Below, piece by piece: positions 1 to 9,490 of a stretch of 64,000 nt of DNA; position 1 is the stretch's first letter; each line of letters begins with the position of its first letter. Origin of the DNA: Lacinutrix sp. Hel_I_90 (GTDB lineage: Bacteria; Bacteroidota; Bacteroidia; Flavobacteriales; Flavobacteriaceae). Made by a program: the position numbers and the translations under genes. The notes under the pieces were generated by a model. The model worked only from the letters and a program-made list of their open reading frames with translations. It did not search any database and was not told the origin of the DNA. The stretch spans positions 2,468,501-2,532,500 of the forward strand of contig NZ_JYNQ01000001.1 of the NCBI RefSeq assembly GCF_000934685.1, read 5' to 3'.

Positions 1-2475
1 AAAGATGGTGTGGGTGAAAATGGGAGCATGGGACAATCGGGGAGTATAAAAAAGATTAACAAACAAAACAATGCTTGGATTCACCCCTTTATGTTGGAGC
101 GGGCAGTACAATTTGCTAAGAATGAATTTATGCAGGGTAATCGGCATACAGCCACTTGGATGGTTGATAGTTATCGAAAAGAATTGCCGGAGAAACCCGA
201 TGCGCTTGTCAACCATGATATACAGCTTGCAGATCTAATGAATGAAATCAGGATAATGAATAATCGCTTAGCATCTAGACTCGATTATTTCGGAAAACCT
301 ATTGGCTGGGTTCCTCGACTTTCTACGCTTACCAATATTCAATTAATCAAATTCATAAAACGAAATACGGTTCAGGCGTTATTCTACGCAGATACACTCC
401 TGAGCAAAGATATAAGCGAGGCAGATGTTAGGAAGCAATTAAACTTTGCAATCAACCATTTGAACGAAGAAATAAAAAATGATAGAAATATCTTAGCTAA
501 CGCTCATAAAGAATTACCTAAAATTAAGGATGAACTTAATGCTATCCAGCGTGAAACAGACAAAGTCCACACAAAAATTAGGGCGCTGAATGATAAAGTG
601 ACCAATGACGTAATAAAAGATGAGCAAGAACAGGCATTATTTACTAGTGCTCTAAAAATCTGTTCAGGATTATGCCATTTAATCCCTGTAGGGCAACCCT
701 TTGTAGGGCAAATTGCGGGAGGTATTTTAGACGTGGTTGGCAATATTGATATTCATTCTGATACACCTTTTAAAGAAGCATTAGGCGTTACTGATTCGCT
801 GTCGAGTAAACTGGGAGACTTTATCAATGATAATAAAGGGGATTTAACGAAGTCACTTACTGCTGACCTTGATAAAAGCTTAACAAGCAACCAAAGTAGT
901 ATTGGTGAAACGCAAAAGAAAGCGGATGTATTCACTCAAATGCTGAAAGAGCATAAACCAACCTTTGAAAGTGCTTTTGAATCCAAGCTATTCAAAAAGT
1001 TGAAAGAAGAACTTGCTACTGCTCAACAGATTGACAGTTTCGAGAAACTAGAGTTTTACTCGAGTACTGACTATGCTGCATTAATGGATAACATCAACTA
1101 TCTTAAAGATGAAATCAAAACAATGTCGAAGGCATCCAATGCGGATAAAAGCATCATTATTGATGACCTCGGCAAGGTTTTAGCATCACAAAAAACACTA
1201 AAAAAAGAAAAAGAAAAACTGGAAGCTACACGCGACAGCAGAACAAAAACACTTGAGAAAGCGGGGAAAGTAACACATGCAGTAGGCGAATCTTTGAGCA
1301 AAGTATCCCAAGGGCTTCAAGGTATGATGGTAAGTGTCGATAAAGATGATTCGAAGTTTAAAGAGGCGATGACTAAAGCCCTTTCGGGAAAATACAAAGA
1401 GGAATTTACGCTGTTAAATACGGAACTGAATGAACTGAATGACAAGAAAATGCCTGTTATTAATCGCATGATAAAAGTTCAGCAGATTATCGATTCGCAT
1501 TCAGGAAGCATCATGAAAAAGATGGTGCAAATTGCCACTTTTAGTGACCAGCGGGCACAAATGACTGCTGGCGTATTGACAGCAAATACCCGATTGTATT
1601 TGCAAAAAGTAATGGAGGATTCGCGTGAATTGTTATTGGAACATGTCGATAATCTTGTTAAATCTTTTCAGTACCGATACTTACAACGGGTGGATAGTCA
1701 ATTTTACCAGATCCATCAATTAGTAAAGGATATTCGCACTTTTGAGGACAAGGGAAGTACAATTCCTAACCGACAAACGTTTGAGAATGCCTATGATTTT
1801 GCTCTTCAAAGTCAATTCAATGCACTAGCGAGAAAGCTGTTAGCTGATATGCAAGGGTTTTCCGCACCTACGCAAGACCATTTTACCTTGACCATCGATC
1901 ATAAAACAAAAAACCATAATGGGGTGAGTTTGTTAAGTATGCTCAATAGAATTGGTCATGTTGATTTTCGATTACATACCTTAAGAGGAGGTAGTTCAAA
2001 AGGCAGTGACGAATATTTCAATTACAGAATTGCCAATATTGAATTCCAGAATATTTCAGTAAAAACAGCCGTCAACGATCTTTCTTTCCGATTTGGCATT
2101 AGTCATTCAGGAGAATCGGTTATTCGAAACATACGAGACAAACAATATTATTATTTCACGACAGTGCATGCCGCCGATTCGGCAGATAATGGAATTTCTT
2201 ATACCAGAAATTGGGATGCTACCTTCAACCGCGCAGATATTAATCCGGCAAAAGGGGAAAACGGGTTGACAAATAGTAAGCATGTGGTTCAAGATGAAGA
2301 GGCATTAACAGCACTGTTAACCAGAATTGATGAGAATGCAGAAATAAAATACCGAGAGCATTTACCAAGTGCTACTTCCATGCTCAGCCTCCAAATTCAT
2401 GACAACAAAATCGAGGAACCTTTTGAAATAGAAGAGTTGACGCTGAAAATTACCTATGAATTGAAAAATAAATAG
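1..2475 (+). CDS. C-terminal part of a large coiled-coil protein, 5' end outside the window
   Basis: The reading frame is open from the first base, so the true start lies upstream; a GTG at base 10 is only the first possible start inside the window. The first visible residues follow a glycine-every-third pattern (GENGSMGQSGS), like the end of a collagen-like repeat. Long helical, coiled-coil-prone stretches follow at about residues 140-205 and 340-420 (numbered from base 10). Between them, at about 210-247, is a hydrophobic glycine-rich segment (LIPVGQPFVGQIAGGIL). The last 200 residues look beta-rich and end with EELTLKITYELKNK. Coiled coils flanking a hydrophobic hairpin recall alpha-helical pore-forming toxins, but no family signature was recognised, so the function is unknown. 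A terminator follows at 2508-2539. Confidence 0.6.
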   Translation, partial: KDGVGENGSMGQSGSIKKINKQNNAWIHPFMLERAVQFAKNEFMQGNRHTATWMVDSYRKELPEKPDALVNHDIQLADLMNEIRIMNNRLASRLDYFGKPIGWVPRLSTLTNIQLIKFIKRNTVQALFYADTLLSKDISEADVRKQLNFAINHLNEEIKNDRNILANAHKELPKIKDELNAIQRETDKVHTKIRALNDKVTNDVIKDEQEQALFTSALKICSGLCHLIPVGQPFVGQIAGGILDVVGNIDIHSDTPFKEALGVTDSLSSKLGDFINDNKGDLTKSLTADLDKSLTSNQSSIGETQKKADVFTQMLKEHKPTFESAFESKLFKKLKEELATAQQIDSFEKLEFYSSTDYAALMDNINYLKDEIKTMSKASNADKSIIIDDLGKVLASQKTLKKEKEKLEATRDSRTKTLEKAGKVTHAVGESLSKVSQGLQGMMVSVDKDDSKFKEAMTKALSGKYKEEFTLLNTELNELNDKKMPVINRMIKVQQIIDSHSGSIMKKMVQIATFSDQRAQMTAGVLTANTRLYLQKVMEDSRELLLEHVDNLVKSFQYRYLQRVDSQFYQIHQLVKDIRTFEDKGSTIPNRQTFENAYDFALQSQFNALARKLLADMQGFSAPTQDHFTLTIDHKTKNHNGVSLLSMLNRIGHVDFRLHTLRGGSSKGSDEYFNYRIANIEFQNISVKTAVNDLSFRFGISHSGESVIRNIRDKQYYYFTTVHAADSADNGISYTRNWDATFNRADINPAKGENGLTNSKHVVQDEEALTALLTRIDENAEIKYREHLPSATSMLSLQIHDNKIEEPFEIEELTLKITYELKNK

Positions 2476-2507
2476 TAACAATTAAACTTTTGTTTAGGAA
2501 AATCTAT

Positions 2508-2539
2508 AAAAACACCATTAATTTTAAGTGGTGTTTTTT
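2508..2539 (+). terminator. Rho-independent terminator after the coiled-coil gene
   Basis: An AAAAACACCA / TGGTGTTTTT inverted repeat with an 11-base loop ends in a T run, 33 bases after the stop codon at 2475. Confidence 0.75.
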
Positions 2540-3104
2540 AATTAAAGGTCTCTTTAAGAATCACTATCTCGACAATCTTAAAGATTTTAGGTAAGTTTGT
2601 TCATCTTCTTTTCTATCATATCTTTTGTATTGAACTCTCCTATTTTGCCTTCAAATTTCATTTCTCCTTTCTTGATGATCTAGATTCTAGACTATGTTTA
2701 CCGGTTAATAAATACAAGTACTATTTATTTTAAAAATTTAGTCACTGAGAGATTAATTGTCAAAAAGAAAATGGATATGTTAAATTTACTAGAGTCTTAT
2801 AAGATGCTGCCAACGAGATGTAATAATTACTTTTTGTCAACACTTATTTCTTGAGTCATTGTATTCAAAAACTTTATTCTCCTCTTCATGTATTTTATCT
2901 AACTTTAAATCGTTTGATAGCCTAGGCAACTACAAATTTTATGTTTAAACGAATTTAACACGCTGTAGGATTAAAGCCTTTTTTAGTCATTAACTCAACT
3001 ACTCCCTTTATAACCAGCTTCATCAATTACAACAATGTAATCTAGCATTATATTAGCATATGTAACCATAGGTTTTTCCTATGAATTATTTTCCTGGGCT
3101 GGGC
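2540..3104. other. Gene-poor stretch with possible coding remnants
   Basis: No intact gene was found here. Two short minus-strand stretches read like protein: about 2585-2660 (MKFEGKIGEFNTKDMIEKKM) and about 2960-3068 (NIMLDYIVVIDEAGYKG, then after a frame change VELMTKKGFNPTAC and a stop). They may be relics of decayed genes. Neither was assigned to a family, and the rest is AT-rich sequence without recognisable signals. Confidence 0.35.
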
Positions 3105-4172
3105 TTAATTCTGAAAGTCAGGATTAGTAAGAAAAGAAGGGTCGGATAATGTTAAAAGAAAGGCTTTTAAATCTGCTTTGTCCTGCGGGGAAAGTTGGAC
3201 ACCGCCTTCTGATACTTTTTTCATTAAAGGGTCTATGGTTGGGGAATTTTGAAGGCCTTCAGAATAAAAATTAATAACGTCATCTAAAGTCTCAAAACGG
3301 CCGTCATGCATATAGGGTGCGGTGTATTCTAGGTTTCTCAATGACGGACTTCTAAATTTGCCATTATCGTTTGGATCTCCTGTCACACCGCCTAAACCTA
3401 AATCTGAAAAAGTTCCGTCTAAACCATTGTTATGGAAGTCATTATCTGTCCATAACGGATTGTTAGGGTTACCATGGCAATGAAAACAGTCGCCTCGCGA
3501 TTCGTCTAAAAACACATTTAATCCATTTTGTTCTTGTGGTGTTAACGAGGCTTGACTTAATGAGTAGTTATCGAATTTTGAATTCGCCGATATCAGTGTA
3601 CGTTCAAATTGTGCAATGGCTTTGGTTGTTAATTCTTTAGTGATTGTCGTGGTTTTAAATGCTAGTCGGAATAATTCTGGATAGTCTGGATGTGCTGCTA
3701 ATTTGGCAATGACGTCCTCCCAATCACTATGCATTTCTATGGGATTTTGAACTGGCTCTAGTGCTTGGCGTTCTAAACTTAGTTCTTTACCGTCCCATGC
3801 AAAACGCTCTCCATAATTCCAAGCCAAATTAAACAGTGGCATTGAGTTTCTTATTCCAAAAACACCATCAATACCGTCACTTGTAGCCGTATTATCTGTA
3901 AAGGCATTTTGTGGCTTATGGCAGGTGGCACAGGACATCGTTTCATCATCAGATAAAATTGGATCAAAGAACAACTTTTTCCCTAATGCAACACCTTCAA
4001 CAGTCTGTGGATTGTTATTTGGAATAACTGGTGCTATAATATTTTGCTCAAATATAGCAGGGATTGCTATGGGTTGAGGTGTAGGTTCATACACTTCTGT
4101 TTCTGGGCTATTCTCTTTTGAGCAGGCCATAACAAAAACAATTAATAGTATATATGTATACGCGTTTTTCAA
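3105..4172 (-). CDS. Di-haem cytochrome-c peroxidase / MauG-MbnH family lipoprotein
   Basis: A 355-residue lipoprotein (lipobox VMAC, Cys17) exported to the envelope. It has two c-type haem sites, CATCH at 81-85 and CFHCH at 229-233, and the family motif PYMHDGRF at about 286-293. These mark the bacterial cytochrome-c peroxidase/MauG superfamily, which either reduces hydrogen peroxide or, in MauG and MbnH, carries out oxidative modification of a partner protein. Its start lies 4 bases after the stop of the MbnP-family gene, the arrangement of the known MbnH-MbnP pair, so an MbnH-like role is plausible. Sequence alone does not separate peroxidase from protein-modifying activity. It is the last gene of the minus-strand operon beginning at 10993. 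Confidence 0.88.
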   Translation of the reverse strand: MKNAYTYILLIVFVMACSKENSPETEVYEPTPQPIAIPAIFEQNIIAPVIPNNNPQTVEGVALGKKLFFDPILSDDETMSCATCHKPQNAFTDNTATSDGIDGVFGIRNSMPLFNLAWNYGERFAWDGKELSLERQALEPVQNPIEMHSDWEDVIAKLAAHPDYPELFRLAFKTTTITKELTTKAIAQFERTLISANSKFDNYSLSQASLTPQEQNGLNVFLDESRGDCFHCHGNPNNPLWTDNDFHNNGLDGTFSDLGLGGVTGDPNDNGKFRSPSLRNLEYTAPYMHDGRFETLDDVINFYSEGLQNSPTIDPLMKKVSEGGVQLSPQDKADLKAFLLTLSDPSFLTNPDFQN

Positions 4173-4176
4173 GTAT

Positions 4177-4956
4177 TTACTGGGTTACAGCACCTAAGCT
4201 AAAAACATTTTGTCCGTTTTGATTCATCCTTAATTGTGCATTAGTATTAGGCATTAATGTTTGATTATCTACATTTAAATCCCATGTATTAGGATTTTTA
4301 AACCATTCTGCCACATTCATTTTTATTTCAATTGCAATGTCATTAGCGATGGTCATTGGTCCTAAGTCTACAGTAATAAACGTTGGTTGCTCTGGAAATG
4401 TTGGGTTAGCACCCATATTGGCTGCTCTAATATTATGATAATTAAACGGAGCGTCTGTTACTGTAGCATTGCTGTATTTTCCATCAAATTGCATATAGTG
4501 ATACCCACCGCCTAGCATGGCGGGAACATTAAAGTTTGCAGCGTTTAAATCTGTGTATGCGCCGTCAATATTATCTTCATGATTTAAACCGTAAGTAAAA
4601 GAGACGTTAGAATAAACGCCTGTGGCTATTTCTATCTCAGGATTATAGTCTAAATCATCATTAGTAACATCTACTAACTTATGACCATCAATAGTAGTAA
4701 TTTCATCGCTTGCATTTGTAAATGTTACAGATGATATAACATAGCGCAATCGTGTTATGGTAATTACTTCTCCATTAGCATTGGTGTAGGCTGTATTTTC
4801 AAAATCTGAACTTGTAATTGCTGTTCCATCCCAATCATGAGAAAAACTAAAGCCTGTTTTTGCTTGAGTATTTAAAACTATGTTGTCATCGTTATCTTCA
4901 TTGCATGAAGATAAAATAAGAGTTGACATTACAAAAAGGGTGAAAGTCTTTTTCAT
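4177..4956 (-). CDS. MbnP-family lipoprotein
   Basis: A 259-residue lipoprotein (lipobox LSSC, acidic residues following). The mature region shows the MbnP-family pattern: an opening FSFSHDWDG strand, ITRLRYVISSVTF, and a C-terminal NVAEWFKNPNTWDL segment. In methanotrophs MbnP is a periplasmic metal-binding partner of the di-haem enzyme MbnH, which converts one of its tryptophans to kynurenine. Here tryptophans occur in SHDWDG, EWF and NTWDL, so a modifiable residue is possible. The neighbouring downstream gene is a di-haem MbnH/MauG-like protein, supporting a functional pair. The homology call rests on pattern recognition and gene context; the metal ligands were not mapped. Confidence 0.75.
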   Translation of the reverse strand: MKKTFTLFVMSTLILSSCNEDNDDNIVLNTQAKTGFSFSHDWDGTAITSSDFENTAYTNANGEVITITRLRYVISSVTFTNASDEITTIDGHKLVDVTNDDLDYNPEIEIATGVYSNVSFTYGLNHEDNIDGAYTDLNAANFNVPAMLGGGYHYMQFDGKYSNATVTDAPFNYHNIRAANMGANPTFPEQPTFITVDLGPMTIANDIAIEIKMNVAEWFKNPNTWDLNVDNQTLMPNTNAQLRMNQNGQNVFSLGAVTQ

Positions 4957-4961
4957 TTTTA

Positions 4962-6314
4962 TTATTTAATTTTTATAATTAAAAGGTCTGTAAAACCTTT
5001 GTTTCCTATAATATCTCCATCATTACTAGAGGTTTCTCCAACGGCGACGACTGTTCTATCGTTTAGTTCGGTTACACCATAAGCGAAATCAATATTAGAG
5101 CCACCAACGGTAGTTTCCCATTGCAATACTCCGTTACTATTCACTTTTAAAACCCAGGCATCATTTTGACCTTTATTTTCACTGACATCAACATCTGAAC
5201 TTCTTGAGCTCCCAGCCAACAGAAAACCATTATCCTGAGTTTTAACTATAGCTCTTGCAACGTCAAAACTAGTGCCGCCTATGGTTTTTTCCCAAAGTAA
5301 TTCACCTGCTGGTGAAATTTTAATAAGCCATAAATCTGCAGCGCCTATATTATTAGAAACGTCCTGATCCATACTTCTGGTATCTCCAGCGATAATATAA
5401 TTGCCATCTCCAGAATTTGTGATTGCTCTGGCTTCGTCAATCTCGTCTCCTCCAAACGACTTTTCCCATACTAAACTACCATTAGCAGATACTCTAATAA
5501 CCCAAAAATCATAAGATCCTTTATTGTTCGAAATGTCTGTGTCTGCACTATCTGAACCACCAGCGATAATGAATTCATTGTCATCTGTCTCAATAATACC
5601 TTCGGGTGTATCTGTAAACAATCCACCAAAGAACTTGCTCCATTGGAGGTCTCCGGAAGCACTGAGCTTTAAAACCCAATAGTCGCCACCAGCATGCTTG
5701 TTACTGTTTTTAGAGGTATTGCCTTCACCACCTGAAGCAGTCACATCTAAAACTCCTGAGACCAAGTAGCCTTCATCGCTTGTTTGAATAACAGAAATAC
5801 CAGAATCTGTTCCAGAATACCCAAAAGACTTTTGCCAAGAAATGGTGCCTGAGGCATCTAGCTTAGCTATCCAATAATCTTCCTGACCTGCATTACCGCT
5901 AACGTCTTGGTCGTTGCTATAACTAGATCCTAAAATAGCATAACCACCATCTTGGGTCTGAATAATATCTTTTCCACGATCGTCTGCTGTACCACCATAG
6001 GTTTTATTCCATTGGAGTTCACTTTCTGAATTGAATTTTAAAAGCCAATAGTCATAGCTTTCGTTTGTTTTATCTGTTATATCACCATCCATGCTCTGTG
6101 TGAAACCTAAAACGGCATAGCCACCATCTAAAGTGCTTACAATGGATTGGGCGCTTTCGTTTTTTGTGCCACCGTAGATTCTTGCAAAATTTAAAGCGCC
6201 AGAGATGGTTGTTTCTGGAGTTGGAGTAGCCAAAGCATCATCATCCTTTTTGCAGCTTGAAAGCATTACAAAAAAAACTTGAATCAAAAGAACTATTTTT
6301 TTAGACAACATCAT
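4962..6314 (-). CDS. Repeat lipoprotein, probably beta-propeller-like
   Basis: A 450-residue lipoprotein (MLSSC lipobox followed by KKDDD). The body is made of about seven repeats of roughly 53 residues built around a pattern of FGGT/YGGT, a DxxxxI strand, QTxDGGY, an ILGSS-like strand, SxDxDVSxN and DxWxxKL. Such repeats form propeller-like beta structures common in secreted Bacteroidota proteins. No catalytic motif is evident. The first Met pair leaves the start uncertain by one codon. It lies 8 bases after the upstream choice-of-anchor B gene and 5 bases before the MbnP-family gene, so it is almost certainly co-transcribed. A scaffold or binding role on the cell surface is an inference. 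Confidence 0.7.
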   Translation of the reverse strand: MMLSKKIVLLIQVFFVMLSSCKKDDDALATPTPETTISGALNFARIYGGTKNESAQSIVSTLDGGYAVLGFTQSMDGDITDKTNESYDYWLLKFNSESELQWNKTYGGTADDRGKDIIQTQDGGYAILGSSYSNDQDVSGNAGQEDYWIAKLDASGTISWQKSFGYSGTDSGISVIQTSDEGYLVSGVLDVTASGGEGNTSKNSNKHAGGDYWVLKLSASGDLQWSKFFGGLFTDTPEGIIETDDNEFIIAGGSDSADTDISNNKGSYDFWVIRVSANGSLVWEKSFGGDEIDEARAITNSGDGNYIIAGDTRSMDQDVSNNIGAADLWLIKISPAGELLWEKTIGGTSFDVARAIVKTQDNGFLLAGSSRSSDVDVSENKGQNDAWVLKVNSNGVLQWETTVGGSNIDFAYGVTELNDRTVVAVGETSSNDGDIIGNKGFTDLLIIKIK

Positions 6315-6322
6315 ATTCGCTA

Positions 6323-8098
6323 CTAGTTACTTTTTTTTACAATTATTAGGCCACGTTCAATATCACTTATTATAATATTACCACTTATAAAATACGGATA
6401 GACACTCCAGGCTCCATTAAAATTGGCGCTATCATTTTCAGGAAAAGTATCGAAATACCCAGTTTCTGTCATAGCATTTGAAGCGGCTCCAATATTTGAA
6501 ATATTAAGTACTCTCAATCCTGCCCTATAATTTGCAAGAAAATACTCGTTGCCTTTAACATAGCCATTGTGATCTATTGCAGCTGTTGGTCCAGTGTAAG
6601 TATAAGATAGTTGTGGATTGTCCAAATCATTAAAATCAAAAACCAAAGTTCTTGTATTGAAACCAAATGCTTGTTCATCGGTTTCATCACCTAAAATAAA
6701 ATAACGTTGATCTTCTGTAAACCATCCTTGATGCGCATAGTCTGTTTGAGGATACGTAAATTCACTAATTGGAATAACGTTTGTTTTATCGGTAACGTCT
6801 AAAATTACCACTTTATCCGAATTCCCATTGCTCCCAACATAAATTTCTTTGCCGGAGTAATCTGAGTCAGGTCCATTGTAAGTAATCACTTGCGCATCAT
6901 GAGAATATCCACCGGCCGTATAATCGCCTAAAAAGGAGGGGCTCATAGGGTTTGAAATGTCTACGAAAATTGGGCCACCTCCATTTGTAGAACCACAACC
7001 TACTAAATAAGCCACCGCTTCACTTTCATTGATTACAATATTATGACAACTTCCAACGCCATTATAAATAGCATCTGCAGTAAATGTTTGTGGTGTATTA
7101 GAAACATCTCTTAATCGTGTTAAATCGAAAACCTGCATGCCATGCTCACCAACACCATCAGCAACAATAAATGCATAATTATTATACACTTTAACATCTC
7201 TCCAGAAATTAGTACCGGCAGAGGTCTCTATTCTTCCAAGAAATACGGGATTTGTAGGATTTGCGATATTTACAAAGGCAGTACTATTGGTTAGTGCGAT
7301 AATAGCATATTCATTTCCATTTAAAGGATCTGTCCAGCCCCAAATATCACTACCTTCAGCAGCTGCAGAGTTTCCTAAAACATCTGTTCCAATAGTAGAT
7401 AATAAATCATAACCACTACAAGGAAATTCTCCAGCCATACCTCCTTCACAAAGCGCTAAAGGCGTAAAATTTTCACAGCTGTCACCAACACCATTAGCGT
7501 TCAAGTCGACTTGATCTGAATTACTTACAAGTGGACAGTTGTCTAAGGTGTCTAAAACACCATCATTATCGTCATCGTCGTCACACATATCCCCTAAACC
7601 ATCATTATCGGTGTCTAATTGTTCTGGGTTTTCTACCATTAAGCAGTTGTCTAAATCATCTGGTATTCCATCGTTGTCACTGTCATTATCACAAGCGTCT
7701 CCAATACCATCATTATCTACATCTGCCTGATCTGGATTTTCTGTGGTAGGACAGTTGTCACTTTGATCTGGATAGCCGTCCAAATCTGTATCAACTTCAC
7801 AAGCATCACCAATACCGTTGTTATCTATATCTATTTGGTCTGGATTTGCTAAATAGATACAATTATCTATATCATTTAAAACACCATCATCATCACTATC
7901 TATTTCACAAGCATCACCTATGCCGTCCGCATCGGTGTCTAATTGATTTGGATTTGCTAATGATGGACAGTTGTCAAAGCGGTCTTCAATACCATCACCA
8001 TCGCTGTCTACTTTTTTTGAGTTTTCATCGTCAGAACATCCAATTATTAGTAACGAAAATGAAATAAATAATAATAAAGATTTTATTTGGTGTCCCAC
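6323..8098 (-). CDS. Choice-of-anchor B family lipoprotein with five thrombospondin type-3 repeats
   Basis: A 591-residue lipoprotein (LIIGC, Cys21). Residues 31-210 are five calcium-binding thrombospondin type-3 repeats of about 36 residues (DxDxDGxxDxxDNCP...DxDxDGxGDxC). Residues 215-591 form the choice-of-anchor B domain with LVIVD-like beta-propeller blades, containing GSDIWGWTDPLNGNEYAI, CHNIVINESEAVAYLVGCG and GYSHDAQVITYNGPDSDYSG. The domain is strongly similar to those of the two upstream paralogues at 8110 and 9491. Lipid anchoring and calcium-dependent rigidity suggest display at the cell surface. No enzymatic function is known for this family, and none is claimed here. Confidence 0.88.
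   Translation of the reverse strand: MGHQIKSLLLFISFSLLIIGCSDDENSKKVDSDGDGIEDRFDNCPSLANPNQLDTDADGIGDACEIDSDDDGVLNDIDNCIYLANPDQIDIDNNGIGDACEVDTDLDGYPDQSDNCPTTENPDQADVDNDGIGDACDNDSDNDGIPDDLDNCLMVENPEQLDTDNDGLGDMCDDDDDNDGVLDTLDNCPLVSNSDQVDLNANGVGDSCENFTPLALCEGGMAGEFPCSGYDLLSTIGTDVLGNSAAAEGSDIWGWTDPLNGNEYAIIALTNSTAFVNIANPTNPVFLGRIETSAGTNFWRDVKVYNNYAFIVADGVGEHGMQVFDLTRLRDVSNTPQTFTADAIYNGVGSCHNIVINESEAVAYLVGCGSTNGGGPIFVDISNPMSPSFLGDYTAGGYSHDAQVITYNGPDSDYSGKEIYVGSNGNSDKVVILDVTDKTNVIPISEFTYPQTDYAHQGWFTEDQRYFILGDETDEQAFGFNTRTLVFDFNDLDNPQLSYTYTGPTAAIDHNGYVKGNEYFLANYRAGLRVLNISNIGAASNAMTETGYFDTFPENDSANFNGAWSVYPYFISGNIIISDIERGLIIVKKSN
7469..8008 (-). repeat. Five tandem thrombospondin type-3 repeats (in-gene)
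   Basis: About 108-base units encode five copies of the Asp-rich calcium-binding repeat with a DNC...GDxC cysteine pair in each. The plus strand of this stretch gives long spurious His/Ser-rich open frames that are shadows of the repeat. Confidence 0.9.
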
Positions 8099-8109
8099 GT
8101 TTTATATTT

Positions 8110-9480
8110 TTAATTACTTTTTCTAACGACAAACAACCCTCTTTCAGTATCACTAATGATAATATTTCCACTAGCAAAATAGGGGTATACACTCCAGACA
8201 CCATTGAAATTAGCACTGTCATTGGATGGATAAGTATCAAAAAACGCTGTTTCTGTCATACTGTTTGTAGGTGCAGAAATATTAGTGATATCTAAAATTC
8301 TCATTCCAGCGCTATAGTTAGACAGGTAGTATTCATTTCCTTTTACATAACCATTGTGGTCTATCGCAGGTGTGACGCCTGTATAAGTAGACGATAATGT
8401 AGGGTTGTCTAAATCTGTGAGATTAAAAACTAAGGTTTTGGTGTTAAATCCAAAGGTTTGTTCGTCAACTTCATCACCTAAAATAAAGTAGGCCTGATCA
8501 TCTGTAAACCAACCTTGGTGGGTATAAGCAGGTTGAGGATAAGAAAATTCACTGATAGGAATAACGTTTGTTTTGTCTGTTACATCTAAAACGACAACTT
8601 TATCTGTACTACCGTTGCTTCCAATATATATTTCCTTTCCTGAATAGTCTGTATCTGGACCATTGTAAGTTACTACTTGTGCATCGTGAGAGTAACCACC
8701 AGCGGTATAATCTCCTAAGAAAGTCGGGTTAAGAGGGTTTGAAATATCAAGAAATATAGGGCCGCCTCCATTGGTTACACCACAGCCTACTAAATAGGCA
8801 ACTGCTTCACTTTCGTTGATAACAATATTATGACAAGCGCCAACATCAGTATAAATAGTATCAGCCGTAAAAATTTCTGGAATATTTGGCACATTTCTTA
8901 AGCGTGTTAAATCGAATACCTGCATGCCATGATTTGCGTTTTGATTGCCATCAGCTACAATAAAAGCGTAATTGTTATACACTTTTATATCTCTCCAAAC
9001 ACTAGTTCCTTCATTAGAATTCAAACGACCTAAAAAGATAGGGTTTGCTGAATCAGTTACATTTACAAAAGCGGTACTATTAGTTAGACCAATCAAAGCA
9101 TATTCATTTCCATTGTTTGGGTCTGTCCACCCCCATATATCACTACCTTTAGCTTGAGTACTTCCCCCTAAAGTAACTGCATCAATTATAGCAAGCAAAT
9201 CTATACCACTACAAGGATAAATTCCTGCCATGCCATTTTCGCATGGTAAAAGAGGTGTTATATTGCTTTCGCAAACATCACCAATGCCATTATTGTTATC
9301 ATCTTCTTGATTAACATTGGGGGTGTTAATACAATTGTCTTGCGTATCGGGTACACCATCTCCATCGGCATCTGCGATTGGGGTTACGGTATCTCCTATT
9401 AAAATTGGCTCATCAGAACAGCCGGTAAAAGAGGCAACAAATAACAGGATGAATACATTAATTTGAATTAATTTTTTCAT
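8110..9480 (-). CDS. Choice-of-anchor B family lipoprotein (short form)
   Basis: A 456-residue lipoprotein (SFTGC lipobox). It carries a single thrombospondin type-3 repeat at about residues 38-70 and then a choice-of-anchor B domain closely matching the neighbouring paralogues (GSDIWGWTDPNNGNEYALIG, GGYSHDAQVVTYNGPDTDYS, IISDTERGLFVVRKSN). The start follows the previous gene's stop by 10 bases. It is probably a surface-exposed beta-propeller. It differs from the 591-residue copy mainly by having one repeat rather than five, suggesting duplication followed by repeat gain or loss. Confidence 0.88.
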   Translation of the reverse strand: MKKLIQINVFILLFVASFTGCSDEPILIGDTVTPIADADGDGVPDTQDNCINTPNVNQEDDNNNGIGDVCESNITPLLPCENGMAGIYPCSGIDLLAIIDAVTLGGSTQAKGSDIWGWTDPNNGNEYALIGLTNSTAFVNVTDSANPIFLGRLNSNEGTSVWRDIKVYNNYAFIVADGNQNANHGMQVFDLTRLRNVPNIPEIFTADTIYTDVGACHNIVINESEAVAYLVGCGVTNGGGPIFLDISNPLNPTFLGDYTAGGYSHDAQVVTYNGPDTDYSGKEIYIGSNGSTDKVVVLDVTDKTNVIPISEFSYPQPAYTHQGWFTDDQAYFILGDEVDEQTFGFNTKTLVFNLTDLDNPTLSSTYTGVTPAIDHNGYVKGNEYYLSNYSAGMRILDITNISAPTNSMTETAFFDTYPSNDSANFNGVWSVYPYFASGNIIISDTERGLFVVRKSN

Positions 9481-9490
9481 TTAGGTAATT

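Noticed and set aside
7531-8067. Plus-strand frames rich in His, Ser and Tyr opposite the thrombospondin repeats
   Set aside because: They are shadows of Asp-rich GAT/GAC codons of the minus-strand gene and show no independent protein signal.
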